From Winogradskya consettensis (GTDB lineage: Bacteria > Actinomycetota > Actinomycetes > Mycobacteriales > Micromonosporaceae), in contig NZ_BOQP01000041.1 of assembly GCF_018332715.1 (NCBI RefSeq), positions 1 to 64,000 of the forward strand: a stretch of 64,000 nucleotides of DNA. The letters are read 5' to 3'. A program made the translations under genes and the position numbers. The notes beneath the pieces were generated by a model. The model was given only the letters and a program-made list of their open reading frames with translations. It was not told where the DNA came from and did no database searches. This document shows, piece after piece, positions 16,360-24,454 of the stretch (position 1 is the stretch's first letter; every line of letters starts with the position of its first letter).

Positions 16360-16406
16360 GGTTGTAGCTACAACCATTGCAGAGTAATCAGGTTGTAGCA
16401 ACAACC
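16360..16406. promoter_or_regulatory. Pair of GGTTGTAG-type palindromic operators
   Basis: GGTTGTAGCTACAACC (16360-16375) is a perfect 16-bp palindrome. A second copy with one change, GGTTGTAGCAACAACC, lies at 16391-16406. Both are followed by ATTG and they are spaced 31 bp apart, about three helical turns, which favours cooperative binding on one face. They precede the reductase-doxX unit and lie in the shared divergent region. The regulator gene (a MarR, HxlR or TetR type would fit) is not in the neighbourhood. Confidence 0.82.
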
Positions 16407-16447
16407 ATTGAGCTTTCAACTATGTGGCGATGCTCTCAGCCTGGAAG

Positions 16448-16461
16448 GTTGATGCTTCAAC
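16448..16461. promoter_or_regulatory. Inverted repeat before the glyoxalase-like gene
   Basis: GTTGATGCTTCAAC has 5-bp arms GTTGA/TCAAC around TGCT and ends 12 bases before the start codon at 16474. A related half-site, TTTCAAC, occurs at 16414-16420. It differs from the GGTTGTAG sites nearby and may be read by another regulator. Confidence 0.5.
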
Positions 16462-16473
16462 TACGATGGCGGT

Positions 16474-16992
16474 ATGGAAAAAGGGATCGGGCCGGTACGG
16501 CTGAATCACGCCGTTCTGTACGTCGCCGAGCTGGCACGGGCCGAACGTTTCTACACCGAGGTCTTCGGCATGGTCGTGGTGGCGCGCGAGCCCCGGGCCG
16601 ACGCCGCGTTCCTGCGCCTGCCACGCTCGGGCAACCACCACGACCTCGGCCTGTTCGGCGTCGGAGCGTCGGCGCCGCCGAAACGCCGCGGCGGGATCGG
16701 GCTCTACCACCTCGCCTGGCAGGTCGACACGATCGACGAGCTCCAGCAGGCCCGCGTGGCCCTCGCCGAAGCCGGCGCGTACTCCGGCGAGTCCAGCCAC
16801 GGCGCGACGAAGAGCCTCTACGGCGCGGACCCCGACGGCAACGAGTTCGAGATCATGTGGATGCTGCCCCGCGAGGACTGGGGAGCCTACGAGAACACCG
16901 CCCCCATCGACCGCCTCGACCTCGCCGCGGAGGTCACCCGCTGGACCGGCATCCGCACCGCCGGCACGATCGTCGCCGAGGTGACCCGGTGA
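16474..16992 (+). CDS. VOC-superfamily (glyoxalase/extradiol dioxygenase-like) protein
   Basis: A 172-residue protein with two beta-alpha-beta-beta-beta modules: VRLNHAVLYVAELARAERFYTEVFGM begins module 1, and GLYHLAWQVDTIDELQQARVALAEAG begins module 2, with YGADPDGNEFEIMW closing it. The metal ligands expected are His in NHAVLYV, His in YHLAWQV and Glu in NEFEIMW, as in catechol-2,3-dioxygenase-like VOC proteins. Substrate unknown. The stop overlaps the GTG start of the following esterase, so the two are translationally coupled. Expression is probably governed by the divergent operator region upstream. Confidence 0.9.
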   Translation: MEKGIGPVRLNHAVLYVAELARAERFYTEVFGMVVVAREPRADAAFLRLPRSGNHHDLGLFGVGASAPPKRRGGIGLYHLAWQVDTIDELQQARVALAEAGAYSGESSHGATKSLYGADPDGNEFEIMWMLPREDWGAYENTAPIDRLDLAAEVTRWTGIRTAGTIVAEVTR

Positions 16993-17639
16993 CGGCCCCG
17001 GTGGTCGCGACCGCCGGCTCGCCGGACCCGCAGGCACCCCTGGTCATCCTGCTGCACGGCCGGGGTTCCCACGAACGCGAGATCCTGGGACTGGCCCAAT
17101 ACCTACCCCCAGGCTTCGCGTACGCAGCAGTGCGCGCCCCCATCGCCGAAGGTGCCGGCTATGCCTGGTTCGCCAACCGCGGCATCGGCCGCCCGCTCCC
17201 CGAATCCCTGCGCAGCCACCTCGACTGGTTCCGGACCTGGCTCGACACCACCGCACCCGTGGGCCGTCCCGTCGTCCTCGCCGGGTTCAGCGGCGGAGCG
17301 GCCTTCGCCGGCGGCCTCATCCTGGACGACCCGCAGCGCTACGCGGGCGCCGCGATCCTCTACGGCACCCTCCCGTTCGACGCCGGCGTGCCGACGACCC
17401 CCGCCAGGCTCAGCGGCCTCCCGGTCCTCGTCGCCCAGGGCGACCACGACACCGTCATCCCCCGCGAGCTCCTCGACCGCACCTGGGCCTACCTCCGCAG
17501 CGAATCCGGCGCCCGAACCACCGCCCGCCGCGACCCGGCCGGCCACGGCCTCACCGCCCCCGTCATCGAAGCCCTCGCCACCTGGCTCAACACCCTCCCC
17601 GCCGGCGCGCACCCCGGTGGCGGGGAGGCCGCCAGCTAG
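16989..17639 (+). CDS. Phospholipase/carboxylesterase-type alpha/beta hydrolase
   Basis: 216 residues. LVILLHGRGSHEREIL gives the oxyanion region, LAGFSGGAAFAGGLI the nucleophile Ser, QGDHDTVIPRELL the Asp, and RRDPAGHGLTAPVI the His, so the triad is complete. This is the small esterase group related to bacterial YpfH/carboxylesterase 2. GTG at 16989 overlaps the previous TGA (GTGA). The pairing of a ring-cleaving-type VOC protein with this esterase is common in quinone or hydroquinone detoxification loci, but that assignment is inference. Confidence 0.9.
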   Translation: MTAPVVATAGSPDPQAPLVILLHGRGSHEREILGLAQYLPPGFAYAAVRAPIAEGAGYAWFANRGIGRPLPESLRSHLDWFRTWLDTTAPVGRPVVLAGFSGGAAFAGGLILDDPQRYAGAAILYGTLPFDAGVPTTPARLSGLPVLVAQGDHDTVIPRELLDRTWAYLRSESGARTTARRDPAGHGLTAPVIEALATWLNTLPAGAHPGGGEAAS

Positions 17640-17689
17640 GGTTTCGAGTCCGTGATGCGCTTCCGGTAGGTGGCGGGGCGCAGGATCTG

Positions 17690-17874
17690 GCCGCGAGCAC
17701 GAAGTTGCGCCGAAACCCGCGATGCCGCAACCTTTTGCGCCATCAGGTGTCAAGCGTGGGCCAATCACGTCTGGCGAGGAAACATACGTTCTGCGGATCA
17801 GACGCGATTGCCCAGACCTGACCGACAAGACCGCAACAAGTTGTCGCATCCCGGTATCCGGCGCAACATTCGGT
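17690..17874. repeat. Interspersed palindromic repeat, copy 1
   Basis: About 185 bp in the gap between the esterase and the hydratase. It matches the sequence at 24724-24906 over its whole length in the same orientation, with identical words such as GCACGAAGTTGCGC, GGGCCAATCACGTCTGG and GCGCAACAT at both ends. The copy is also a long imperfect inverted repeat: the 5' half (GTTGCGCCG, GATGCCGCAAC, CAATCACGTCTG, AACATACGTT) is echoed in the reverse complement of the 3' half (GTTGCGCCG, GATGCGACAAC, CAATCGCGTCTG, AACGTATGTT). No protein is convincing in it. MITE-like element or structured RNA are the main options. Confidence 0.88.
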
Positions 17875-17943
17875 CCCAGCCGGGCGACCCCACCTTTGGA
17901 CAAGCCATCCGCACACGCGAAGACCATCCGCGCCCCAACGCCA

Positions 17944-17971
17944 CCGGCCTCGGCCTCGGCCTCGGCCTCGG
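17944..17971. repeat. GGCCTC hexamer run
   Basis: CGGCCT repeated about four and a half times without a gene, between the interspersed repeat and the 3' end of the broken hydratase gene. A simple-sequence tract; no further role is visible. Confidence 0.8.
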
Positions 17972-18014
17972 GAATTCGCTCAGGCCGAAGTGACGTGAAA
18001 ATACCGGTAGCGCT

Positions 18015-18706
18015 TCACGCCGCGTGGATCTCGTTGAGGAGCTTCTCGAGGTGGAGTTCGCCCTCGCGGGTCTGGACGCCGGCGGCGAGCAGCTTGTGGG
18101 CCAGTGCGGCGACCTCCGGGAATGAGAGCCGGGCGGCGAGGCTGCTCTCGAGGGCGAGGTCGGGGCGGGAGACGTCGGCGGCGTCGACGGCGGTTTTGAC
18201 GATGCCGATGATGGCGGGGCCGAGGGCGGCGATGCGGCGGGCGAGCGTGGTGACGAAGGCGTCGAGTTCGCCGGCGGGTAGGGTGCGGTTGATCAGGCCG
18301 TAGCGCTCGGCCAGCTCGGCGTCGGCGAGTTCGGCGCCGAGGATGAGTCGTTGCCTCCGCCGCGTACCAGGCCGGCGATCTTTCCGATCGTGACCTGGGG
18401 CAGCGACCTGATCTCCTCATTGATGGCCTGGACCACGTTGGTGCCGGGTGGCAGGTCGTCGCCGGCGTCCATCGGGGCGGCGCCGGTGAGGAAGTGCATG
18501 TCGCCGTGGGCGATGAAGAATTGCGGGTCGGCGCTGTCGAAGATGATGACCTGGGCGGTCCTGTCGGTGCGGACCTGGGCGGCGAAGCGGCGCAGGTCCG
18601 CGATGAGCTGGCCGTCGAGAAGGTTCAGCGGAGGGTTGTCGATCGTGACGGTGGCGACGCCATGCTGCACGTCGACGCTCATCGCGGAATATCCGGTGTA
18701 GATCAT
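18015..18706 (-). pseudogene. Enoyl-CoA hydratase/isomerase, single-base frameshift
   Basis: Crotonase-fold protein. The first frame (18706 to about 18350) reads VATVTIDNPPLNLLDGQLIADLRRF, then FFIAHGDMHFLTG and VTIGKIAGLVRGGGN, giving the oxyanion-hole strands. The frame then breaks. One missing base near 18347 (GACTC where GAGCTC would restore it) lets the other frame continue with LILGAELADAELAERYGLIN and a normal C-terminus ending at 18015. Restored, the protein is about 230 residues, short but usual for the family. Unclear whether it is a real mutation or a sequencing indel. Divergent from a MerR gene with a shared operator, so probably MerR-regulated. Confidence 0.8.
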
Positions 18707-18722
18707 GCGCGTACGCTAGATC

Positions 18723-18738
18723 TTCACATCCATGTGAA
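18723..18738. promoter_or_regulatory. MerR-type operator
   Basis: TTCACATCCATGTGAA, a perfect 7-bp inverted repeat around CC, lies between the divergent hydratase (start 18706) and MerR (start 18776) genes. MerR-family proteins typically bind such dyads in long-spacer promoters. The adjacent MerR is the natural partner. Confidence 0.75.
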
Positions 18739-18775
18739 CTTCAAGCTTCTGTGACGGTAACCACCGGGGGATCGG

Positions 18776-19132
18776 ATGCGGATCGGCGACTTGGCAGCGC
18801 GCACGGGGGTCAGCACGCGTTCCTTGCGCTACTACGAGGAGCAGGGGCTGCTGGAGAGCGCGCGTAGTGCCGGCGGTCATCGGCACTACGGCGAAGACGG
18901 GGTGGAGCGGGTCGCGTACCTGCAAAGGCTCTATGCCGCCGGGCTGTCCAGCCAGACGATCATCAGCCTGATCCCGTGCCTGGAGTCGCCGAGCGCGGCT
19001 ACCTCCGACGGGGCTTTCGAGCGGCTGGCCGAGGAGCGGGACAAGCTCACCGCGCACATCGCCGGCCTGACCCGCACCCTGGAGAGCCTCAACCAGCTGA
19101 TCGACGCCAACCGGAATCACCGGGCGTCGTAA
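18776..19132 (+). CDS. MerR-family transcriptional regulator
   Basis: 118 residues. MRIGDLAARTGVSTRSLRYYEEQGLL is the winged-helix DNA-binding start, RHYGEDGVERVAYLQRLYAAGLSSQTI the second half, then a dimerisation coiled coil (ERLAEERDKLTAHIAGLTRTLESLNQLI). There is no Cys cluster at the C-terminus, so a metal ligand is unlikely; small-molecule or redox sensing is possible. Similar to the MerR at 41814, which sits in the same kind of divergent arrangement. Its 3' end overlaps the convergent MarR gene by 16 bp. Confidence 0.93.
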   Translation: MRIGDLAARTGVSTRSLRYYEEQGLLESARSAGGHRHYGEDGVERVAYLQRLYAAGLSSQTIISLIPCLESPSAATSDGAFERLAEERDKLTAHIAGLTRTLESLNQLIDANRNHRAS

Positions 19133-19602
19133 CGTCCGTAGCTGTCGGCGCCCGGGTCGAGGCGGCGCAGGATGGCGTCGCTGATGTCGGTCAGCTGGGT
19201 GATCTGCTCGGCGGTGAGGGCGTCGATGACGTATTCGCGGACGGTGGCGACGTGGCCGGGGGCGCTCTCCTGCACCGTGCGCCATCCCTCGGCGGTCAGG
19301 CGGGCGTTGGTGGCGCGCCGGTCCTGGGGGCAGGGGAAGCGCTCGACCAGGCCGCGGGACTCCAGGCGCTGGACGACGTGGGAGAGCCGGGCGAGCGTCG
19401 CGGTGGTCCTACTGGCCAGCGCGGTCATACGCAGGGTGTGCTCGGGGGCTTCCGAGAGTTGCGACAACACGTAGTAGTCGAAGTGGGCGAGCTGAGAGTC
19501 ACGTCGCAGCTGCGCGTCGAGCACTCCGGGTAGCTGTTCGACGACCGCGACGAGGCGTACCCATGCGGCCAGTTGCTCCTGGGTGAGCCATTGCGCGTCC
19601 AC
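19117..19602 (-). CDS. MarR-family transcriptional regulator
   Basis: 161 residues. LAHFDYYVLSQLSEAPEHTLRMTALA leads into the winged helix-turn-helix (SRTTATLARLSHVVQRLESRGLVERFPCPQDRRATNARLT), followed by the C-terminal dimer helices. The DxRxxxxxLT wing motif is intact. GTG at 19602 fits the family length; the frame is open further upstream without homology. No N-terminal redox Cys of the OhrR type is present, so it is not an obvious reader of the OhrR-like repeats elsewhere. The oppositely oriented S9 peptidase begins 82 bp away and may be a target. Confidence 0.9.
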   Translation of the reverse strand: MDAQWLTQEQLAAWVRLVAVVEQLPGVLDAQLRRDSQLAHFDYYVLSQLSEAPEHTLRMTALASRTTATLARLSHVVQRLESRGLVERFPCPQDRRATNARLTAEGWRTVQESAPGHVATVREYVIDALTAEQITQLTDISDAILRRLDPGADSYGRYDAR

Positions 19603-19683
19603 ATCTGCATTCTGGCACCGCAGCCGTCGCGGCCCGGCAGTGGTGGGCCTGCAGTGGTAGGAAGGCAGTGGTAGGAAGGCTGG

Positions 19684-21705
19684 GTGATCCCGGACGCGAA
19701 AGCACAGAAGCCACCAGCAGATCCCTTCTACGATCTTGACGCCTACGTCGCGCTGCCCCGGGTCGAGGGGCTGCGGCTCGCGCCGGACGGCCGCCGCCTC
19801 GTGGTCGGTGTCGCGACGCCGGATCGGAAGAACAGCAGTTACGTCCGTGCGTTGTGGGAGGTCGACCCGGAGGGTGGGAGCCCGGCCCGGCGGCTGACCC
19901 GCAGCGAGAAGGGGGAGTCCTTCGCCGGGTTCACCCCGGACGGCGACCTGCTGTTCGTCTCGGCGCGACCCCGGCCCGGCGCGGATGCCGACGAGGACCC
20001 GAAAGCCGCGCTGTGGCTGCAGCCCGCCGGCGGCGGCGACCCGCGCGTGCTGGCGGCCCCGCCCGGCGGCGTGCACGGGGTGAAGGTCAGCGAATCCGGC
20101 ACGGTCGTGCTCGGGTCGGGGCTGATGCCGGCCGCGGCCGACGTCGACGGGGACAAGGGCATCCGAGGCAAACGCAAGGACGCCGGGGTGTCGGCGATCC
20201 TGCACGAGGAGGCGGGCGTCCGCTACTGGGACCACGACCTGGGCCCCGAGCGGACCCGGCTGCTGGTGGCCGAGCTGGGTGGCGAGGACGTGCTGGAGCT
20301 GCGGGACCTGACCGGGCACGCCGGGCGGGCGCTGGACGACATCACCAGCTGGGACCTCACTCCCGACGGCCGCACCGTGGTCACCACGTGGGCGGTCTCG
20401 GCGCCCGGCGGGTCGCAGCGGCACATCCTGGTGGCGATCGACGTGGCGACCGGCGAGCGCCGCACGCTGGCCGACGACGGCGACCACGACTACGACCAGC
20501 CCCGGATCTCGCCGGACGGCGCCCGGGTCGCGGTGGTCGCCGCCCGGCGATCCACCGCCGCGGACAACGGCGACAGCTGGCTGGTCGTCATCCCTGCCGC
20601 CGGGGGAGAGGGGCGTGACCTCACCGCGGGCTGGGACCGGCTGCCCGGCGACCTGCGGTGGACGCCGGACGGAGCCGCCCTGGTGGTGTCCGCCGACGAC
20701 CTGGGACGGTCGCCGCTGTGGCGCGTCGACGTCGCGAGCGGGGAGGTCAGCCGGCTGACGCGCGACTCCGGGGCGTACACGGATCCGCAGGTGTCGCCCG
20801 ACGGACGCTGGGTCTACGCGCTGCGGTCGGCGATCGACAGCGCGCCGGCCGCGGTCCGGGTCGCGCTGACCGCGGACTCGGACCCCGAATTCCTGACGGG
20901 CCCGGTCGCAGCGGTCACCGTTCCGGGCCGGTTGGAGGAGATCACCGCGACGGCCGCTGACGGTACGCCGTTACGTGCGTGGCTCGCCCTCCCGCCCGAA
21001 GGCGCCCCGGCACCCCTGCTGCTCTGGGTCCACGGTGGCCCGCAGTCGTCCTGGAACGCGTGGTCGTGGCGGTGGAACCCGTGGATCGCGGTCGCCCGCG
21101 GGTACGCCGTCCTGCTGCCCGACCCCGCCCTGTCCACCGGCTACGGCCATGACTTCATCCGCCGTGGCTGGGGTGCCTGGGGTGACGCCCCGTTCACCGA
21201 CCTGATGGCGATCACCGACGCCGCCGAGGCGCGCCCCGACATCGACGCGGACCGGGTAGCGGCGCTCGGCGGCTCGTTCGGCGGGTACATGGCCAACTGG
21301 ATCGCCGGGCACACCGACCGGTTCTCGGCCATCGTCACGCACGCGTCGCTGTGGGCGCTGGACCAGTTCGCCGGCACGACCGACGCGTCGTACTACTGGA
21401 CGCGGGAGATGACCGGCGACATGGTCGCCGCGCATTCCCCGCATCACTTCGCCGATGCCATCACGACACCGATGCTGGCGATCCACGGCGACAAGGATTA
21501 CCGCGTACCCATCGGTGAAGGTCTTCGGTTGTGGTGGACCTTGATGTCCGGGTCGGAACTGCCGCACAAGTTCCTGTACTTCCCGGACGAGAACCACTGG
21601 ATCCTCAAGCCGGGCAACGCCAAGGTCTGGTACGAGACCGTCCTCGCGTTCCTCGACCACCACGTCAACGGCAAGGTCTGGCAGCGCCCCGAACTGCTCG
21701 GCTGA
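19684..21705 (+). CDS. S9 family prolyl oligopeptidase/acylaminoacyl-peptidase-like
   Basis: 673 residues, no signal peptide seen, so presumably cytosolic. The N-terminal two thirds form a beta-propeller (repeated blocks such as LAPDGRRLVVG, ISPDGARVAVV, WTPDGAALVVS, VSPDGRWVYAL) that gates access. The C-terminal alpha/beta hydrolase has LLLWVHGGPQSSW, nucleophile Ser in ALGGSFGGYMANW (near residue 531), Asp in IHGDKDYRVP (near 604) and His in FPDENHWILKP (near 637). Starts at GTG 19684. Cleaves short peptides or N-acylated residues (family knowledge). It ends 9 bp from the convergent AbfB gene. Confidence 0.94.
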   Translation: MIPDAKAQKPPADPFYDLDAYVALPRVEGLRLAPDGRRLVVGVATPDRKNSSYVRALWEVDPEGGSPARRLTRSEKGESFAGFTPDGDLLFVSARPRPGADADEDPKAALWLQPAGGGDPRVLAAPPGGVHGVKVSESGTVVLGSGLMPAAADVDGDKGIRGKRKDAGVSAILHEEAGVRYWDHDLGPERTRLLVAELGGEDVLELRDLTGHAGRALDDITSWDLTPDGRTVVTTWAVSAPGGSQRHILVAIDVATGERRTLADDGDHDYDQPRISPDGARVAVVAARRSTAADNGDSWLVVIPAAGGEGRDLTAGWDRLPGDLRWTPDGAALVVSADDLGRSPLWRVDVASGEVSRLTRDSGAYTDPQVSPDGRWVYALRSAIDSAPAAVRVALTADSDPEFLTGPVAAVTVPGRLEEITATAADGTPLRAWLALPPEGAPAPLLLWVHGGPQSSWNAWSWRWNPWIAVARGYAVLLPDPALSTGYGHDFIRRGWGAWGDAPFTDLMAITDAAEARPDIDADRVAALGGSFGGYMANWIAGHTDRFSAIVTHASLWALDQFAGTTDASYYWTREMTGDMVAAHSPHHFADAITTPMLAIHGDKDYRVPIGEGLRLWWTLMSGSELPHKFLYFPDENHWILKPGNAKVWYETVLAFLDHHVNGKVWQRPELLG

Positions 21706-21714
21706 ACCGCGGGC

Positions 21715-22392
21715 CTACGGCTTCTGGACCTGGAACGAACTGTCCGCGGTGAAGTCGCCGGAACCGTCCGGGGCATCGATGTAGAGCTCGGTGCCCCGGC
21801 GGTGGATCAGATGGTCCGGGTAGTTCTTCGAGTGCAGCCGTACGGTCCCCGGGGCCGTCCCGTCCACGGGGCAGAACGTGGCGTCGTTGCGGAACAGGTC
21901 CGACTCGTCCGAGGCGTCGAAGCGCAGCCGGTAGTCGAAGTGCCGCAGGTATTTGCCGTCCCCGGTGCGGAACGAGAAGCAGTCCCCGTCGGCCAGCCCC
22001 GCCTCGACGGTCAGCGTCAGCTTCTCACCGGTCGACAGCGCGGCGAAGCTGCTCTTGCGTGTCAGGTGCGTGTCCGGGTCGTCGAGCGGCGCGATCACCC
22101 AGGTGCCCGCGGCGAGCCGAGCCTTCGTCGCCGACGGCGACGGCTTGGCGGACGGGGAGGCCGAAGCCGAAGCCGCCGACGAGGCCGGTGCCGCGCTCGC
22201 CGGTTCCGGCGAGGAACCCGTGCTGGCGCGCCAGATCCAGAAGCCGAGCGCCAGCACCGCGACGATCCCGGCGCACACCGCGGCGGTGACCCCGGGATGG
22301 GTGCGAGCGAGCAGGCCGCCCTGATCAGGACCGGCCGGGCTCGCGCCGCCACGCCCGTAGACGGTGCCGTCCGGCCGCGAAGGATGCGTCAT
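21715..22392 (-). CDS. Membrane-anchored AbfB (CBM42-like) domain protein
   Basis: 225 residues: short cytosolic N-terminus, one transmembrane segment (VTAAVCAGIVAVLALGFWIW), a Ser/Pro/Ala-rich stalk of about 35 residues, then an extracellular beta-trefoil domain. SFRTGDGKYLRHFDYRLRFD and ATFCPVDG, then VRLHSKNYPDHLIHRR match the arabinofuranose-binding AbfB repeat with its conserved HxDYRLR-like and NxPxxxIxHR elements. No catalytic domain is attached, so it likely tethers or senses arabinose-containing polysaccharide at the cell surface. This fits the galactan-degrading genes in the window. Confidence 0.85.
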   Translation of the reverse strand: MTHPSRPDGTVYGRGGASPAGPDQGGLLARTHPGVTAAVCAGIVAVLALGFWIWRASTGSSPEPASAAPASSAASASASPSAKPSPSATKARLAAGTWVIAPLDDPDTHLTRKSSFAALSTGEKLTLTVEAGLADGDCFSFRTGDGKYLRHFDYRLRFDASDESDLFRNDATFCPVDGTAPGTVRLHSKNYPDHLIHRRGTELYIDAPDGSGDFTADSSFQVQKP

Positions 22393-22535
22393 AACAGTGT
22401 TTCCTCCCGAATCACAAGATCGGAAGGATACGCGGACGTATGACGAAGCTGATATGCCCCATCGGGGTTTAACGTCTCACATACTCTCATCACCATCTAT
22501 GTAGCCCGCTCAGGGGCCTGGTGAACGGAGTCCTC

Positions 22536-23738
22536 ATGTCCGGACCGATGCCGCACAAACGCATCGTGGCGCTCACGATGCCGGCATTGCTCGCCATCCT
22601 CGGGTTGACGGTCACCCTGCTCCGGGCGCCCGAGGCCCCGCCAGGGATGCGCCCGGCTGCCGCGGCCGCCACCATGACGGTCGCCGAGGCGATCGCCACC
22701 CAGAGCGGCACCGGCACCGTCAGCGGCTACGTCGTCGGCGAGCCCACCGCGACCAGCACGGTACGCACGAGCAGCTTCACCGGCGACACGGCGCTCGCAC
22801 TCGCCGACAGCAGCACCCAGACCAGCACCGCCAGCATGCTGTACGTCCAGATCACCGCGGACTACCGCTCGGCGTTCGGGCTGCTGACCAACCCCACCCT
22901 GATGCGTACGAAGATCACGGTGACCGGGACGCTGACGGCGTACTTCTCGCACGCGGGTCTCAAGTCGCCGACCTCGATGGTCAAGGGCACCGGCACCCCG
23001 ACCACCTCGCCGACGACCGGCACGCCGACGCCGACCTCGTCCAGCAGCACCGACGCGTACTACGCGAACGCGCTCGGCAAATCCGGCTCCAGCCTCAAGA
23101 GCGCGCTGCACACGATCATCTCCAGCGGCGTGACCACACTGTCGTACGACGGCGTCTGGAACGCCCTGAAGGTCACCGACCAGGACCCGTCGAACTCGTC
23201 GAACGTGATCCTGCTCTACTCGGGCATCAGCCGGTCGAAGACGCTCAACGGCGGCGACGTCGGCGACTGGAACCGCGAGCACGTCTGGGCCAAGTCCCAC
23301 GGCGACTTCGGCACCAGCAACGGCCCCGGCACCGACCTGCACCACCTGCGCCCCGAGGACGTCACGATCAACGCCCTGCGCGACAACAAGGACTTCGACA
23401 CCGGCGGCACCGCGGTCTCCGGCGCCACCGGCAACTACACCGACTCCGACTCCTGGGAGCCCCGCGCCGCCGTCAAGGGCGACGTCGCCCGCATGATCTT
23501 CTACATGGCCGTCCGCTACCAGGGTGACGACGCGTTCGCCGACCTCGAGGTCAACGACGCCGTCAGCAACGGCACCAACCCGAAGATGGGCCGGCTCTCC
23601 AAGCTGCTCACCTGGAGCGCCGCCGACCCGCCGGACAGCTTCGAGAAGAACCGCAACAACGTCATCTACACGAGCTACCAGCACAACCGGAACCCGTTCA
23701 TCGACCACCCGGAATGGGTGAGCTCGATCTTCGGCTAG
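22536..23738 (+). CDS. Secreted endonuclease I (EndA/NucM-like)
   Basis: About 400 residues. N-terminal hydrophobic signal (IVALTMPALLAILGLTVTLL), then an OB-like domain (TVAEAIATQSGTGTVSGYVVGE, residues about 50-150) that often accompanies such nucleases, a Thr/Pro/Ser linker, and the endonuclease I domain. Catalytic His and metal-site residues are visible in GDWNREHVWAKSHGDFG and GTDLHHLRPEDVTINALR, a beta-beta-alpha-Me (His-Me finger) nuclease. Acts outside the cell on DNA or RNA, perhaps for phosphate or nucleotide scavenging. ATG at 22536 has GGAG 5 bases upstream; a GTG at 22521 is an alternative. Confidence 0.9.
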   Translation: MSGPMPHKRIVALTMPALLAILGLTVTLLRAPEAPPGMRPAAAAATMTVAEAIATQSGTGTVSGYVVGEPTATSTVRTSSFTGDTALALADSSTQTSTASMLYVQITADYRSAFGLLTNPTLMRTKITVTGTLTAYFSHAGLKSPTSMVKGTGTPTTSPTTGTPTPTSSSSTDAYYANALGKSGSSLKSALHTIISSGVTTLSYDGVWNALKVTDQDPSNSSNVILLYSGISRSKTLNGGDVGDWNREHVWAKSHGDFGTSNGPGTDLHHLRPEDVTINALRDNKDFDTGGTAVSGATGNYTDSDSWEPRAAVKGDVARMIFYMAVRYQGDDAFADLEVNDAVSNGTNPKMGRLSKLLTWSAADPPDSFEKNRNNVIYTSYQHNRNPFIDHPEWVSSIFG

Positions 23739-23746
23739 AAAGATCT

Positions 23747-24454
23747 CTACGGGGCCTGTTCCACGACGATGCCGAGCGCCTTGGCGAGCACGTGGGACAG
23801 GCCCATCAGATCCTCCGGATGTACGACCACACCCCGCCAGCTCGTGACGCCACCGATGCCGGCGAGCTCGCACCGCCGGAACCGCGCACCCTCCATCTTC
23901 GCGTTGCTGAACTGCGCCCCGGACAGGTCACACCCGGTGAACGTCGCCCCGCGCAGATCGGCGTCGGTGAAGTCGGCGCCGGTGAGATTGCTGCCGCTCA
24001 TGAACACCCCGTCGAACCGCGACGCCCGCCAGTTCGTCAGATCCAGCTTGCAGTCGTCGACGGCCACATCCCGCAGCATCCCGCCGTTCCACGCCAGCCC
24101 GGTCATCCGCGACCCGGCCAGCGACACCCGGGACATCGTCCCCTGCTCGGCCCGCAGATTCGACCAGTCCGACTGCTCCACGACACAATCCGCGAGCCGC
24201 ACCCCGGGCAACTTCGACTCGGCCATCCGCGCACCCCGGAACCGGCACTGCGAGAACTCCACCTGCTCGGCCAGGCTGTCGGTCAGATCGAGGTCGTAGA
24301 ACGCCAGCCCCTCGAAGCGCGCCTCGGGGGCCAGCTCGTGCTCCAGGAGATGCGCCTCCTTGAGGGCACTGGGCAGCGCGGGAGCCTTGGGCTCGGTGCG
24401 GCGGACGGGAGCCGTCCGAGCGGCGGGTCGGGTTCGTCGGGTAGGCACCGCCAC
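23747..24454 (-). CDS. Pentapeptide-repeat protein
   Basis: 235 residues. From about residue 45 on, the sequence runs in five-residue units A(D/N)LXX: FEGLAFYDLDL, VEFSQCRFRGARMAESKLPG, then SNLTGADFTDADLRGATF and CDLSGAQFSNAKMEGARF. This predicts a right-handed quadrilateral beta-helix. The N-terminal 40 residues are basic and disordered. Known relatives (MfpA, Qnr) mimic DNA and bind gyrase, but this one lacks features that would assign it there. Cytosolic, function unknown. It ends 8 bp from the convergent endonuclease gene. Confidence 0.92.
   Translation of the reverse strand: MAVPTRRTRPAARTAPVRRTEPKAPALPSALKEAHLLEHELAPEARFEGLAFYDLDLTDSLAEQVEFSQCRFRGARMAESKLPGVRLADCVVEQSDWSNLRAEQGTMSRVSLAGSRMTGLAWNGGMLRDVAVDDCKLDLTNWRASRFDGVFMSGSNLTGADFTDADLRGATFTGCDLSGAQFSNAKMEGARFRRCELAGIGGVTSWRGVVVHPEDLMGLSHVLAKALGIVVEQAP

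Noticed and set aside
19117..19602. MarR protein as the reader of the OhrR-like repeats
   Set aside because: It lacks the N-terminal redox Cys of OhrR and none of the repeats lies next to it.
23140..23160. CTGTCGTACGACGG inside the endonuclease gene as another damage-type promoter
   Set aside because: Within coding sequence, lacks the ACCCC part and a spaced -10.
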